This document shows positions 11,695 to 22,415 of a stretch of 64,000 nt of DNA, piece by piece; the first letter of the stretch is position 1; each line of letters begins with the position of its first letter. The DNA comes from Anisus vortex (taxonomy: Eukaryota; Mollusca; Gastropoda; Planorbidae). The stretch covers positions 21,965,844 through 22,029,843 of the forward strand of contig OX421496.1 in the NCBI GenBank assembly GCA_949126835.1, written 5' to 3'. The notes beneath the pieces were generated by a model that searched no databases, was not told where the DNA came from, and worked only from the letters and a program-made list of their open reading frames with translations. A program made the position numbers and the translations under genes.

Positions 11695-13014
11695 CTATAT
11701 TTATCTGTATAAATATATCAGATTAAAATATATGCTACATTGACGTTTACACGTTTACATACATTTAATTTCCCGCACATACACGCAATTAACGCTAAAC
11801 ACAATAGAGCGTTCTTAGTGGGCGTGGCTTAGGTTTTTAGTGACGTATTTGTGTAAATAAAGAACCCACTTGAGGTACAAACGTAACGTGGTGAAAGTGA
11901 AGTACTTCTTTATCATGCAAAATTCACATCTGAATATTGGCCATCCTACTCAAAAATTTGGAGGTAAATAGTAGTACTGTAGATTAATTGATAAATGTGA
12001 TTAGGCTAGGGCCGGCTAGACCTTTTTACACTTTCAATTTCACTTTATAGGCCTACACTTTTAATGTTTCGTAGGCTAGACTACGATGTCAAGTGATATT
12101 GTTGGTGAATAGGCTATCTAGTCAAGTCACTATTAGGCTCACATCGTTTATGATCTATGTCTATGATAATAATAAAATAGCCTATTTTATTTAACATACA
12201 TAATACAGCTTAAATCTTAATAAGACTTAAAACACAACACATCATTTAAAAAAAGCTCGAGCCTATATGAAACTTTATTAATACAGCGGCCATATTTACT
12301 TGTACACCATTACTCAAAGTAAACACAAATCACGTGCTTTTTGTCACGGGATTGCAAACGCCCTATAGACAGGGGCGCAGACAAAATGGGGATATAAAAA
12401 CATGGAGAGAAAACATAAATAGTTCTAATCAATTTGTTCTACTTGTTAAAATCAGTTTACCGATATGAACTGGACACCTATGGATAGAACACGATCTATT
12501 AATGTGCAGAATATGCAAGGAAATGGCAAGGAAGATTTTAAACTTTTTTTTTTTAAATTAAATCATGGACGCAAAGACATTTTTTTTAAAAATACTTTTA
12601 TTGATGGTAAACTATTTTACTCTTTTACAAAGAATTTGGTCGTGAATTGTAGCCTAAATGCAAAATTCAACGGTTTGTTAAATTCTATTAGATAGGTAAT
12701 TAATTGCAATCATGTATACACTACACAAAGAATGAACTAATTTATTATTTCCTTAAACTATCTGTTGTAACATAAACGCCCACAATTTTGTTTTTCTAAC
12801 CAAATTTGAAAATGTTTAAAAATATCGGTTGAAAAAAAAAATTGTTTTGGTTAGAGCATTTGGCAAACTACCCAGAATTTAACATTCACTGTAATAACTT
12901 AAACATGTGTGTAAAGCACAGAAATGGCAATACTTCGAATCTATTTGCTATAGGAAAGACATAATTTAATAATGATTTTGCTGATTAATTTAAACTACTG
13001 ATTACCATCACGAA
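11695..13014. other. AT-rich intergenic DNA, nothing recognised
   Basis: No domain-bearing frame and no clear repeat family. A 76-codon frame at 12465-12695 is rich in Phe, Lys and Asn as expected by chance in AT-rich DNA. Confidence 0.5.
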
Positions 13015-13195
13015 TAAGCATACATGACTACTGATATCCTAAGTAACTACTGACATCCTACATGACTACTGATATCATACATAATTACTGATATCTTACA
13101 CGACTGCATATATCATACATGACTACTGATATCATACATAATTACTGATATCTTACACGACTGCATATATCATACATGACTACTGATATCATAAT
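13015..13195. repeat. Minisatellite of ATGACTACTGATATCATAC units
   Basis: About nine units of 19-20 bp, with a higher-order block of about 60 bp that includes CACGACTGCATATATC and occurs twice. Confidence 0.8.
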
Positions 13196-14385
13196 CGTTG
13201 TAAAGGGCAAAAAGTTATAATGGAATAACAAGCGTCACATATGATTAGAGTTAGCCTTTCATTACTTACGGTAAAATAACTAAGTCTATTAGTAGATCAA
13301 AGAGTTCTATTTTTGTTTTTAAACTTCGAAAAAAATCATTCATCTAAAATAAATGTTTACTTGGAAATATTTGATGAGCAAAGATAAAACAGTGTTTTTT
13401 TCCCCTTGGAATTCTAGTTAAGGCAAAGTCTTTAGCTGATGCAATTTGTTATTCATAGCATCTGTTATCAAGATGTTAAGTGAAAACGTCCTGGTAGGAA
13501 ATGACAACGGTAAGAATGGCAACCGTAAGATAGGCGAGGGTAGATTCTGTAACAAAGAATTTTAAATGACCAATAAGAATTGAGATAGCCACGGTGGAGG
13601 AGCCAAGGCGATTGTGCCCCCCTCCCCCAACCTCTTAACCTCTTCAACCCACCCCCTCCACGAGAATTCCTTAAAATTATTTTGCACTTTTTTGAAAGCC
13701 CATTTATTTGAAATTATTTATGGCCATTTTAGAGTTATCTAAATTATGATAACTTTGCCTTTGTATAGAAATGTTTTTGAACATGCTACATCTTAATTTT
13801 GACTAGCCCTCTACTGTTTCAGTTTGGTTTTTATAAACGTAACTGTGGAACAAAATTGTAAGTTGACAGCAAATGTGTGTTCAGAACCCCAAAAAAGTTT
13901 AAAATATTTAATATTTAAAACTTTTTTTTATATTAATGTTTAACTATTGTCTATTATATAAAATATTAACTTATAAGACTTAAATAATTGAAGATGAAAT
14001 ACTTCGCAAGTTCAGATTTTGCCTCCTTCCTCTACCAACTTGCATTATTCCCTCCTAGGAATCATTGCCCCCCCCCCCACACATACACACACTTTGAGCT
14101 ATTTACTTTGACAACATTGCACTATTTGCCCCCCCCCCCCCCCCCAACCCTTTCCAACATTGCACTATTGCCCCCCCCACCCCGCCCGGCTGCAGGGTTA
14201 TTTTCTACCTATTTTGGTTTGGAAATGTAAGATTTTTAAATAATAAAATAGATTAGCTGGAGTGCTGTTGCAAGCAGTTCCATCAAAGCTTTTAATATGT
14301 TAACAGAAACATGACTCCACAAAACTGCCCCAGATACTTCTGTGGACCTAGAAGAATTTTATCTGCTTCGGCCAAAAGGACCGGT
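13196..14385. other. Intergenic, with poly-C tracts
   Basis: No gene recognised. C-runs at 13617-13660 and 14070-14190 generate Pro-rich frames without further support. Confidence 0.5.
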
Positions 14386-14575
14386 TAACAGCGGCAGAAG
14401 GACTGGTAATCTATATAAACAAACAATAATGCAATATCAACAGCATTACAACCCAAATGATATGCTTACCAGACATGGAATTATTGTGCGTCAGGCCATA
14501 CTATCTACCAAAAGAATTCACACAAATATACGTAACACTTGTTTACTTCCCACCCACAGCCCACACGGACATCGC
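14386..14575 (+). mobile_element. LINE endonuclease-domain fragment
   Basis: The frame reads DMELLCVRPYYLPKEF then YVTLVYFPPTAHTDIA, the core strands of a non-LTR retrotransposon endonuclease. An upstream part (LVIYINKQ, then a stop) is in the same frame. It runs straight into the 24-bp array that follows. Confidence 0.65.
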
Positions 14576-14798
14576 TATCAGCCAGTTACTAGACATCGTT
14601 ATCAGCCAGTTACAGGACATCGCTATCAGCCGGTTACTGGACATCGCTATCAGTCAGTTACTAGACATCACTATCAGCCAGTTACTGGGCATCGCTATCA
14701 GCCAGTTACTGGACATTGCTATCAGCCAGTTACTGGACATCGCTATCAGCCAGTTACTGGACATCGCTATCAGCCAGTTACTGGACACTATAACTTAA
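14566..14798. repeat. 24-bp in-frame minisatellite grown from the LINE frame
   Basis: About ten units containing ATCGCTATCAGCCAGTTACT. The unit is 8 codons, so the LINE frame continues as repeated DIAISQLL. The parent copy is the last segment of the endonuclease fragment. Confidence 0.88.
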
Positions 14799-16826
14799 CA
14801 TGAAACAAAAAAGCCCTGACTCTCTTCGCCAAGACTTCAGTCAGCTAGAAATACAATAGCTGACTACTAATGAACGTTTTCCTGTATGATAAATTGTGTG
14901 ATAGTGTGCGTGCATGTCCATATGATCTGTGCAATCCTGAGTACATAACTGCCAGGGTGCATAAGTTACTATACATGTGTGAATACAGTTTAGTTATAAA
15001 TACGTTTTGACGGATGCAGCTGCAAATTCGAAATATTTAAATAATGCACAAACGAATTTTGACGCCGAACCAAGACAGACAGAAGACACACAACAAAAAA
15101 CAAAAACAGTTAAATAAAAATACGAATCAGAAGATGAACCAATGCAAGATCTTAAGCTTAAACTGAATTTTAAAGTAGATTTTTTTCTGTTCTGTTTTAG
15201 AAGTAGCAATAACAATAATAGAATGATTAATAATAAAAATAGTGTTTTGTGTTGTTGTTTTTTGTTTGCACCTTTTTATGTTATGACAATATAGTATATT
15301 AACACAGTATATTTGTTAACATTCAATCGATCAGAATGGATGTGTTTGTCGAACTTTTACGTTATATTATAACGACAGCTTTTAGCCTAGGCAATAACCT
15401 TCTGTATAGAAGGAGCGTCTGTAACATATAAGTCCTTGCCTGCAGTGAACGATCCAAAATATCAACTTTTCCCCCAAACGCTTTGTTTTCATGCCCCTTT
15501 TTTTTTGTATATTTCTACTTCGAGACTGACCAACATTTGTATCGCCTATATTACCCAGCATACATATGATGCATACAACGGTTTCGAATGCCCTCATAAT
15601 TTCCGAGACAAGTAACGTCTGAACTCCACGGGTGTAGCTGAAATCGACTTTAAATATCACAATCGTCCTCTTCGGGGGAAATATACTGTAGGCCTACTCT
15701 GACTCAATTCTGAAGTCACCTCCCCCCCCCCCCCCCCCTTTCTTACCGCAGCCGGTAATTTTGCTTTCCTGACCCGGTACCGGGAAACGCTGCCATATAT
15801 TCATATGTCTTTGTGAACGCCCTCAAAGTAAAACAGTTTCATCCCTGAAATATTTATTCTAGTATACAAAGTATATTATAATATTATTTAAAAATCCATC
15901 ATCAAAGGGAGACAATCATGTTTATATCTTCATTATTTGCTTTGGCGACTTTAAATGGTAAATTATCCCCCCTTTTCATGCACCAAACATTTATGGAAGG
16001 AACAATTAGAATTAGAATAATTACATGTAGCCTACTTTAAAAAGCTAAGGAATGCACTTCTTGAAATTACAGAACTCTTTTATTAAATAAGCCTATTTGA
16101 TTCGACTTGAAGAGATCTTTTTTTTTACTACGAGTTATTTGCTGTTATTTTATTCCTTTTGTTTGGACAACCGCTCACTAAAAATTATTATAATGAAAAG
16201 CCATCTAGGCCTATGCTACATGTTATTAACAATAAAAAGAAACTATGCATAATTATAATAAACATTTTTGTAGTCTTAACAAAAACGTTTATGTCTAAGA
16301 CTTAAAAAAGCTGGGTTTTATCCATTATTAAATGTAGGCCTACCATTTTAATCTGTTTTTAGTTTTTAATGCAAGTAAGTATTGTTTCCTTCATGATACA
16401 CGTATTGTTTTTATAAGTAATTCTGTTAGTTGAATATTTTTGTGTGTGTTGAAATAGCGTTTAAAATGCTTTGGGAACCGTCCATAAATGACGTCAAGTT
16501 TATTGTGGGAGTGGGGGGGGGACGATTTAAGGACAGGATATTAAACAATGTGAAGTCACATTATAAAAAACATCTTTAAACAAGTTTCCTTTAATTAACA
16601 AAATCTAAATCTAAATGTTTATTTATAGTGCTAATTATCAATGGCGTAGTTTGGGAGGATGGAAACAGATCAATTAGGGGAGGGGGGGGCAGGACATAGT
16701 ACAAGATGGGGACGTGAGTAGTGTAATATGTGTATGTGGGGAGGGGGAGGGGCGATAGGAGACACATTCTGAACTCAGTAGTAGAAAGCAGTAGGTAAAG
16801 TTCCCGTCGGACACAATAAAAACATA
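14799..16826. other. AT-rich intergenic DNA
   Basis: No gene recognised. Near 15395-15430 there is the 3' tip of the LINE family (GAAGGAGCGTCTGTAA) in plus orientation. A partial copy of the 8465 MITE is at 16485-16600. C- or G-runs lie at 15720 and 16680-16760. Confidence 0.5.
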
Positions 16827-17020
16827 GGGCGGTGAAGGATCGTTCACAAGTTTCAGTGGCTACGGCATACTAGAGGATGTGTGGCCAGCACAATGCCCAG
16901 CCGCCTTTACTTTACCCCAGCTAATGTCAGGTACTCAGGGACACCCTCGAGTGCAGGGAAACAAATCCTAACCTTCACCGGGAATCGAAACCATGATCTT
17001 CTGTACGCCAAATGAAACCG
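16827..17020 (-). mobile_element. tRNA-derived SINE, head replaced by the minisatellite
   Basis: Same family as 9747-9980 (shared GCCGCCTTTACTTTACCCCA and a B-box-like GGTTTCGATTCCC on the minus strand). The alignable sequence stops in the tRNA-like head, where the 30-bp array begins. Confidence 0.72.
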
Positions 17021-18840
17021 GTGTCGCTAGGCCCTGCATATGGCAGCCTTCCATCGCTAGGCCCTGTATATGGCATCCTTCCATCGCTAGGCCCTGTATA
17101 TGGCATCCTTCCATCGCTAGGCCCTGTATATGGCATCCTGCCATCGCTAGGCCCTGTATATAGCGTCCTTCCATCGCTAGGCCCTGTATATGGCGTCCTT
17201 CCATCGCTAGGCCCTGTATATGGCACCCTTCCATCGCTAGGCCCTGTATATGGCATCCTTCCATCGCTAGGCCCTGTATATGGCGTCCTTCCATCGCTAG
17301 GCCCTGTATATGGCATCCTTCCACCGCTAGGCCCTGTATATGGCGTCCTTCCATCGCTAGGCCCTGTATATGGCGTCCTTCCATCGCTAGGCCCTGTATA
17401 TGGCACCCTTCCATCGCTAGGCCCTGTATATGGCATCCTTCCATCGCTAGGCCCTGTATATGGCGTCCTTCCATCGCTAGGCCCTGTATATGGCATACTT
17501 CCATCGCTAAGCCCTGTATAAGGCATCCTTCCACCGCTATGCCCTGTATATGGCATCCTTTCATCGCTAGGCCCTGTATGTGGCATCCTTCCAACGCTAG
17601 GCCCTGTATATGGCATCATTCCACCGCTAGGCCCTGTATATGGCATCCTTCCATCGCTAGGCCCTGTATATGACATTCTTCCATCGCTAGGCCCTGTATA
17701 TGGCATCCTTACATCGCTAAGCCCTGTATATGGCATCCTTCCATCGCTAGGCCCTGTATATGGCATCCTTCCATCGCTAGGCCCTGTATATGGCATCCTT
17801 CCATCGCTAGGCCCTGTATATGGCGTCCTTCCATCGCTAGGCCCTGTATATGGCGTCCTTCCATCGCTAGGCCCTGTATATGGCATCCTTCCATCGCTAG
17901 GCCCTGTATATGACATTCTTCCATCGCTAGGCCCTGTATATGGCATCATTCCATCGCTAGGCTTGTATATGGCATCCTTCCACCGCTAGGCCCTGTATAT
18001 GGCATCCTTCCACCGCTAGGCCCTGTATATGGCATACTTCCATCGCTAGGCCCTGTATATGGCGTCCTTCCATCGCTAGGCCCTGTATGTGGCATCCTTC
18101 CGACGCTAGGCCCTGTATATGGCATCCGTCCACCGATAGGCCCTGTATATGGCATCCTTCCATCGCTAGGCCCTGTATATGGCATCCTTCCACCGCTAGG
18201 CCCTGTATATGGCATCCTTCCATCGCTAGGCCCTGTATGTGGCATCCTTCCACCGCTATGCCCTGTATATGGCATCCTTCCATCGCTAGGCCCTGTATGT
18301 GGCATCCTTCCAACGCTAGGCCCTGTATATGGCATCATTCCATCGCTAAGCCCTGTATAAGGCATCCTTCCACCGCTAGGCCCTGTATATGGCATCCTTC
18401 CATCGCTAGGCCCTGTATATGGCATCCTTCCACCGCTAGGCCCTGTATATGGCATCCTTCCATCGCTAGGCCCTGTATACGGCATCCTTCCACCGCTAGG
18501 CCCTGTATATGACATTCTTCCATCGCTTGGCCCTGTATATGGCATCCTTACATCGCTAGGCCCTGTATATGGCATCCTTCCATCGCTAGGCCCTGTATAT
18601 GGCATCCTTACATCGCTAGGCCCTGTATATGGCATCCTTCCACCGCTAGGCCCTGTATATGGCATCCTTCCACCGCTAGGCCCTGTATATGGCATCCTTC
18701 CATCGCTAGGCCCTGTATATGGCATCCTTACATCGCTAGGCTCTGTATATGGCATCCTTCCACCGCTAGGCCCTGTATATGGCATCCTTCCACCGCTAGG
18801 CCCTGTATATGGCATCCTTCCATCGCTATTCCCTGTATAT
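17021..18840. repeat. 30-bp minisatellite, about 60 units
   Basis: The unit contains CATCGCTAGGCCCTGTATAT then GGCATCCTTC. Variants (GGCGTCC, GGCACCC, CCACCGC) are arranged in short higher-order blocks: the six-unit pattern from about 17161 repeats from about 17341. The unit is a multiple of three and has no stop in several frames, which produces open frames of up to 324 codons on both strands that are not genes. A unit near 17962 lacks 2 bp and breaks these frames. The same unit, in the same orientation, occurs at 37923-38028. Confidence 0.97.
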
Positions 18841-18934
18841 GTAGTGTGGTGTGTAGTTTTCGAGGAGTATTTGAGGAGCCGCTCCTCTGCTCCACAGTTG
18901 ACCTTTGACCCGGAAGTGACCCCGACCAGACGTG

Positions 18935-19135
18935 ACCCCTACCGTTAGTGACATTTGACCCCGGAAGTCGTTGTACCGAAAGTGACGTCATCCAAGATGG
19001 CGTCTTGCCGTGTTGTTACACGACCGGCCGTGACCTAGTGACCGGGCGTGCCCTTTTGACCTAGTGACCTTTTGACCCCACTCCTCAGTTGAACCAAGGT
19101 GGCGTCTTGTGTTCTTACACGACCTTATTTTGTTT
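18935..19135. promoter_or_regulatory. Candidate control region with CRE-like and YY1-like motifs
   Basis: Contains TGACGTCA next to CAAGATGGCG, then a related CAAGGTGGCG block, with TTTTGACC and GTGACC repeats. The right arm has the corresponding cluster at 37650-37800. Motif names are from general knowledge; function is inferred. Confidence 0.35.
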
Positions 19136-19275
19136 CACGAGCATTGTTAGCACGTGATTATTTATATTACATGTGTCTATTTTTGGGTGTGTGGTATTAA
19201 ACATAGTATTACAATTGATTTCATCACATGTTTTAATTATTACACGTGATTTAATTATTACAAGTGATTTAATTA

Positions 19276-20770
19276 TTACATGTGTTGACTCACTTAAGGC
19301 ATCATGGCCTCTTGGAACTGTCCCAGTCAGCTTACAAGAAGTGTCACAGCACTGAGACGGCATTTGTCAGGGTAATTAACGACCTTCTTTGCGCGTCTGA
19401 TTCCGATCAGGTGTCAATCTTAGCGATGCTCGATTTGTCGGCTGCATTTGATACGCTGGACCATGAGATTCTTATTGATAGATTGTCTACTACATTTGGT
19501 TGCTCGGGATGTGTTGGCAGCTGGTTTAAATCCTACCTAACTAAACGCTCACAAAGTGTCATCATTGGTGGATATACCTCAACATACTCGACTCTGCAAT
19601 ATGGAGTACCACAGGGATCGGTTCTGGGTCCAGTACTGTTTTTACTGTACATTTATCCACTTGGCGATGTCATCAGGCCTTTTAACATTTCATACCACTT
19701 CTACGCTGATGATTCGCAGTTGCATGATTCTGCTGTTCCCGCTGGTCTCTCGTATAGCAGCCAACCTCAGTCTTGCTATTGCTAGTGTCTGCTCCTGGAT
19801 GATGGAAAACAGATTTAAGATGAACGAAGACAAGACGGAGGCAATTCTAATTGGAACTCTGAGTAAAATCGCCAAAGTTGAGGACTTGGAATCATTGGTG
19901 GTCTTAAACTGCCACATCCCCTTTGCAGACAACGTAAGAAACCTGGGTGTCACCCTCGATTCACAGTTGTCTTTCGATGCCCACATTGGAAATCTATGCA
20001 GAGGCCTTTATTTACAGCTGCGTACATTTGGTCAGATACGGCCCTATTTGTCACTTGAGTCAGCAAAGAAACTTGCGGCTGCCTTTATACTCTCACGCCT
20101 CGACTACTACAATGCTCTGCTTATCGGAATACCTGACGATAAGGTCGCCAAATTACAGCGAATACAAAACAGTGCCGCTCGCCTAGTCATGCGTAAGTCA
20201 AGGCGAGATTCTGTGACAGTTCTCCTGCGTCAGCTCCATTGGCTCCCCGTAAAAGCCAGAATCGAGTATAAAGTGGCGCTATTTTGCCATCAGTGCATTT
20301 TTAATAACGAGTTTCCGTCCTATCTCAAGGAACTAATAACACCATATGTCCCTCAAAGAACACTTCGTTATGCCAACTCATCGCTTCTGGAAGAGCCCCG
20401 TTTCTCTCTGATGACTGTTGGCCTTAGAGCCTTCTCAGTATCCGGTCCGAAGGTGTGGAATCTTCTTCCCGTTCAACTCAGGCAAACAAGCTCCATTGAT
20501 TCCTTCAAGAAGAACTTAAAAACTCATTATTTCAATATTTATCTCAGTTAAAGTGCTTTAGAGCCCCACTGTCTTACTTATATGTTAGGTCGGTTATTTT
20601 GTTTAAGTTGTTTTATTTGTTTATGTTTGTAATGTTTTGAATCATCAATTATTTTTTTTTTTAAATCTCTTGGCCTATAGATTGTATCTGTGTTCTTTAA
20701 TTGTTATGTTAAATGCGCTCTGAGCTTACAGTATGTTTGTTGGCAGCGCTATACAAATGTCATCATTATT
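19276..20770 (+). mobile_element. 5'-truncated L2/CR1-type LINE (reverse transcriptase part)
   Basis: Reverse transcriptase motifs in order: LDLSAAFDTLDHEILIDRL, QYGVPQGSVLGPVLFLLYI and FYADDSQLHD (the catalytic YADD). A C-terminal region follows with QLHWLPVKARIEYK and PKVWNLLPVQLR, stop at 20549-20551. A frameshift near 19750 splits the frame in two (19282-19785 and 19556-20551). The 3' end GGCAGCGCTATACAAATGTC followed by ATT-rich tail is typical of L2/CR1 elements. It sits inside the Polinton terminal region, so it is younger than that arm. Confidence 0.9.
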
Positions 20771-20900
20771 ATTTTTTTAATTATTATTTTATGTGATTAT
20801 TACACGTGATTTAATTATTATTTTGTGTGATTTTATCACAAGTGATTATTTTAGTTTTACTTGTGATTTTGATCACGTGATTTTATTAAAGATATCTACA
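20771..20900. promoter_or_regulatory. Iterated CACGTGAT/TTAATTATTA motifs in the left terminal region
   Basis: Units such as CACGTGATTTAATTATTA, CACAAGTGATT and GATCACGTGATTTTAT recur here and at 19150-19275, and inverted at 37430-37640. CACGTG is an E-box core; whether it acts as one is unknown. Confidence 0.35.
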
Positions 20901-20978
20901 ACAAGGACAACAATACAACAGTACAACATATAGATAAAAAACAAAAAATAGGTTTAACGTTATATAGTGATTTTTTTA

Positions 20979-21711
20979 TTAACAGTACTCTTCAAAATCG
21001 CTACCCAATAAGTGTTGGGCTGGGGAGGCTGGAGGATCTAAATGGTCTAAGAAATGTGGGTCTGGGGAGGGTGGGGGATCTATCCCACCCGCAAAACAGG
21101 GGTAATGACAAGGGTCTGGGGAGGCTGGGGGATCCAGATCCACATAGTGGATATGCGGGCTAGGAGGGGAAGCTCGGACATATATAGGAGGGGGGCTATA
21201 AATGGGTAGGGATTGGGGCACATAAATGTGTGGGGATTGGGGGATATAAAGGTATGGGGAAGCCGGTGGGGGTGGGCGATGGTTGGGGGCTCCAAGGGCG
21301 TTGGTCCAATTGCCATAATGGCGACAAGACCGTTAATGGGGAAGAAAATAGGGACGGACTCGGGGGTAAAGGGGCATATGGATTGGGACTGGGGGGGGGG
21401 GGCGGGATGTCCAAGCCGAGTGGGGGGTAGTGGCTCCCCCGCGGGGGATAGACCAGGGCAACCAAGCGTTGCCTTCGGGCCAGCAAGTCCTCTATTTCCC
21501 TATAGATGTCTCCATAGGCAAATTCGATCAGGTCCTCGCGGGTGAGGGCCAGATCCATTACATTGGCCAGCTGCTCAGGCAGCCGTTCCTCCATTCTCGC
21601 ATAGAGGCACGAGTGGCCGAGCTGGTTGCCCTGGCCCTCGATACAGCCCGAGCACCCTCGCCGAGCGTCCTGGAGGAGGCGCCAAATTCTCTCGATATTT
21701 CTTTGGTTCAT
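20979..21711 (-). pseudogene. Pro-rich protein with N-terminal CxxC..HxC motif, frameshifted
   Basis: The first frame (21196-21711) starts at ATG 21711 with an N-terminal domain of about 90 residues containing GCSGCIEGQGNQLGHSC, a possible metal-binding cluster. It continues into a Pro/Tyr-rich tail (PPPPPSPNPY). Near 21200-21240 the tail shifts frame and ends at 20979 in LGSDFEEYC. The right-arm copy keeps one frame of 240 codons with a single TGA, so the family's full length is about 240 residues. It is transcribed away from the ATPase, across a gap of 83 bp. I do not recognise a function. The N-terminal halves of the two arms differ at many residues, unlike the neighbouring ATPase. Confidence 0.6.
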
Positions 21712-21794
21712 GGTTCTATGAGAGAAAGAAAAAAAAATGTATTAGCAAAATATAAAAAAAAGAATCACACAACTGAAACATAACATTTCTCATA
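21712..21794. promoter_or_regulatory. Divergent promoter interval between Pro-rich ORF and ATPase
   Basis: An 83-bp gap separates two divergent starts. It is A-rich and matches the equivalent gap at 36544-36625. Both genes must be controlled from here or from within each other; no motif was assigned. Confidence 0.35.
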
Positions 21795-22415
21795 ATGGAC
21801 CCGAGGTGGAAACATCCCTTTACAGCGCTTATAGCCGGCCCAACCGGTAGCGGTAAAATAGTATTTGTAAACAAATTACTGACACATCTATCTGACATGG
21901 TGGATCCTGTACCAGAAGAGATCATTTGGTGTTATGGCGAATGGCAACCGATTTATGAGACCATGAAAGGTGTACAATTTGTGGAAGGTCTGCCTGATAT
22001 GGAACAATGGGGGGTCGGAGATAAGAAACGTCGTCTGGTTGTCATTGATGATTTGATGGCCGAAACAGATGATCGGATTACGAAACTGTTTACTAAAGGA
22101 AGTCATCACCGAGATATCAGTGTTTTATACATTGTACAAAACATGTTTGGAAAAAACAAAGAACAAAGAACCATCAGTTTAAATTCTCATTACATAGTGC
22201 TCTTTAAAAACCCTCGCGACGGAGCACAGATTACAAATTTGGCAAAACAAATGTACCCTGTGCGTGTTTCTTATGTACAAGAAAGTTTTAAAGATGCAAC
22301 AGCGACCCCTCATGGTTATTTACTGCTCGACCTTCGACAAGACACACCGGATCACTTGCGCTTACGGAGTTATATATTTCCTTACGAGAAACCAGTAGTC
22401 TACGTACCTAAATAA
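21795..22415 (+). CDS. Polinton-type genome-packaging ATPase (FtsK/A32-like), left copy
   Basis: Complete 206-residue frame. Known role in this family: powers packaging of element DNA into capsids. The Walker A region is GPTGSGKI at residues 15-22. The Thr or Ser normally after GK is Ile here, while the right-arm copy reads GKT, so this copy is probably inactive. Walker B is RRLVVIDDLM at about residues 80-89. A QN pair in YIVQNMF matches the sensor region of such ATPases. The next gene starts immediately (ATG at 22416 directly after TAA), as in compact viral-like units. Length agrees with Polinton ATPases. Confidence 0.85.
   Translation: MDPRWKHPFTALIAGPTGSGKIVFVNKLLTHLSDMVDPVPEEIIWCYGEWQPIYETMKGVQFVEGLPDMEQWGVGDKKRRLVVIDDLMAETDDRITKLFTKGSHHRDISVLYIVQNMFGKNKEQRTISLNSHYIVLFKNPRDGAQITNLAKQMYPVRVSYVQESFKDATATPHGYLLLDLRQDTPDHLRLRSYIFPYEKPVVYVPK

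Larger units (their letters stand above)
18841..20985. mobile_element. Left terminal region of the Polinton-type arm, split by a LINE
   Basis: It starts GTAGTGTGGTGTGTAG and matches in inverse orientation the end at 37347-37922, with blocks such as AGTTGACCTTTGACCCGG, TGACGTCATCCAAGATGG and CACGTGATTTAATTATT. The LINE at 19276-20770 interrupts the match. Similarity to the right end is good but clearly below that of the ATPase-integrase block. A 6-bp target duplication expected for Polintons cannot be seen because both flanks are the same minisatellite. Confidence 0.75.

Noticed and set aside
12465..12695. 76-codon frame
   Set aside because: Low-complexity Phe/Lys/Asn composition and no support.
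16968..18815. Long open frames up to 324 codons (MPYTGPSDGR-type decapeptide repeats, both strands)
   Set aside because: The 30-bp unit has a length divisible by three and lacks stops in several frames. Frames are open on both strands and end wherever the array does. No start context, splice sites or non-repeat coding sequence.
14566..18840. CRISPR-like arrays (regular repeats of 24 and 30 bp)
   Set aside because: Units are contiguous with no unique spacers, and the genome is eukaryotic.
19282..20551. Reverse transcriptase as a Polinton or host gene
   Set aside because: It is a 5'-truncated L2/CR1-type LINE with its own 3' tail, interrupting the terminal region.
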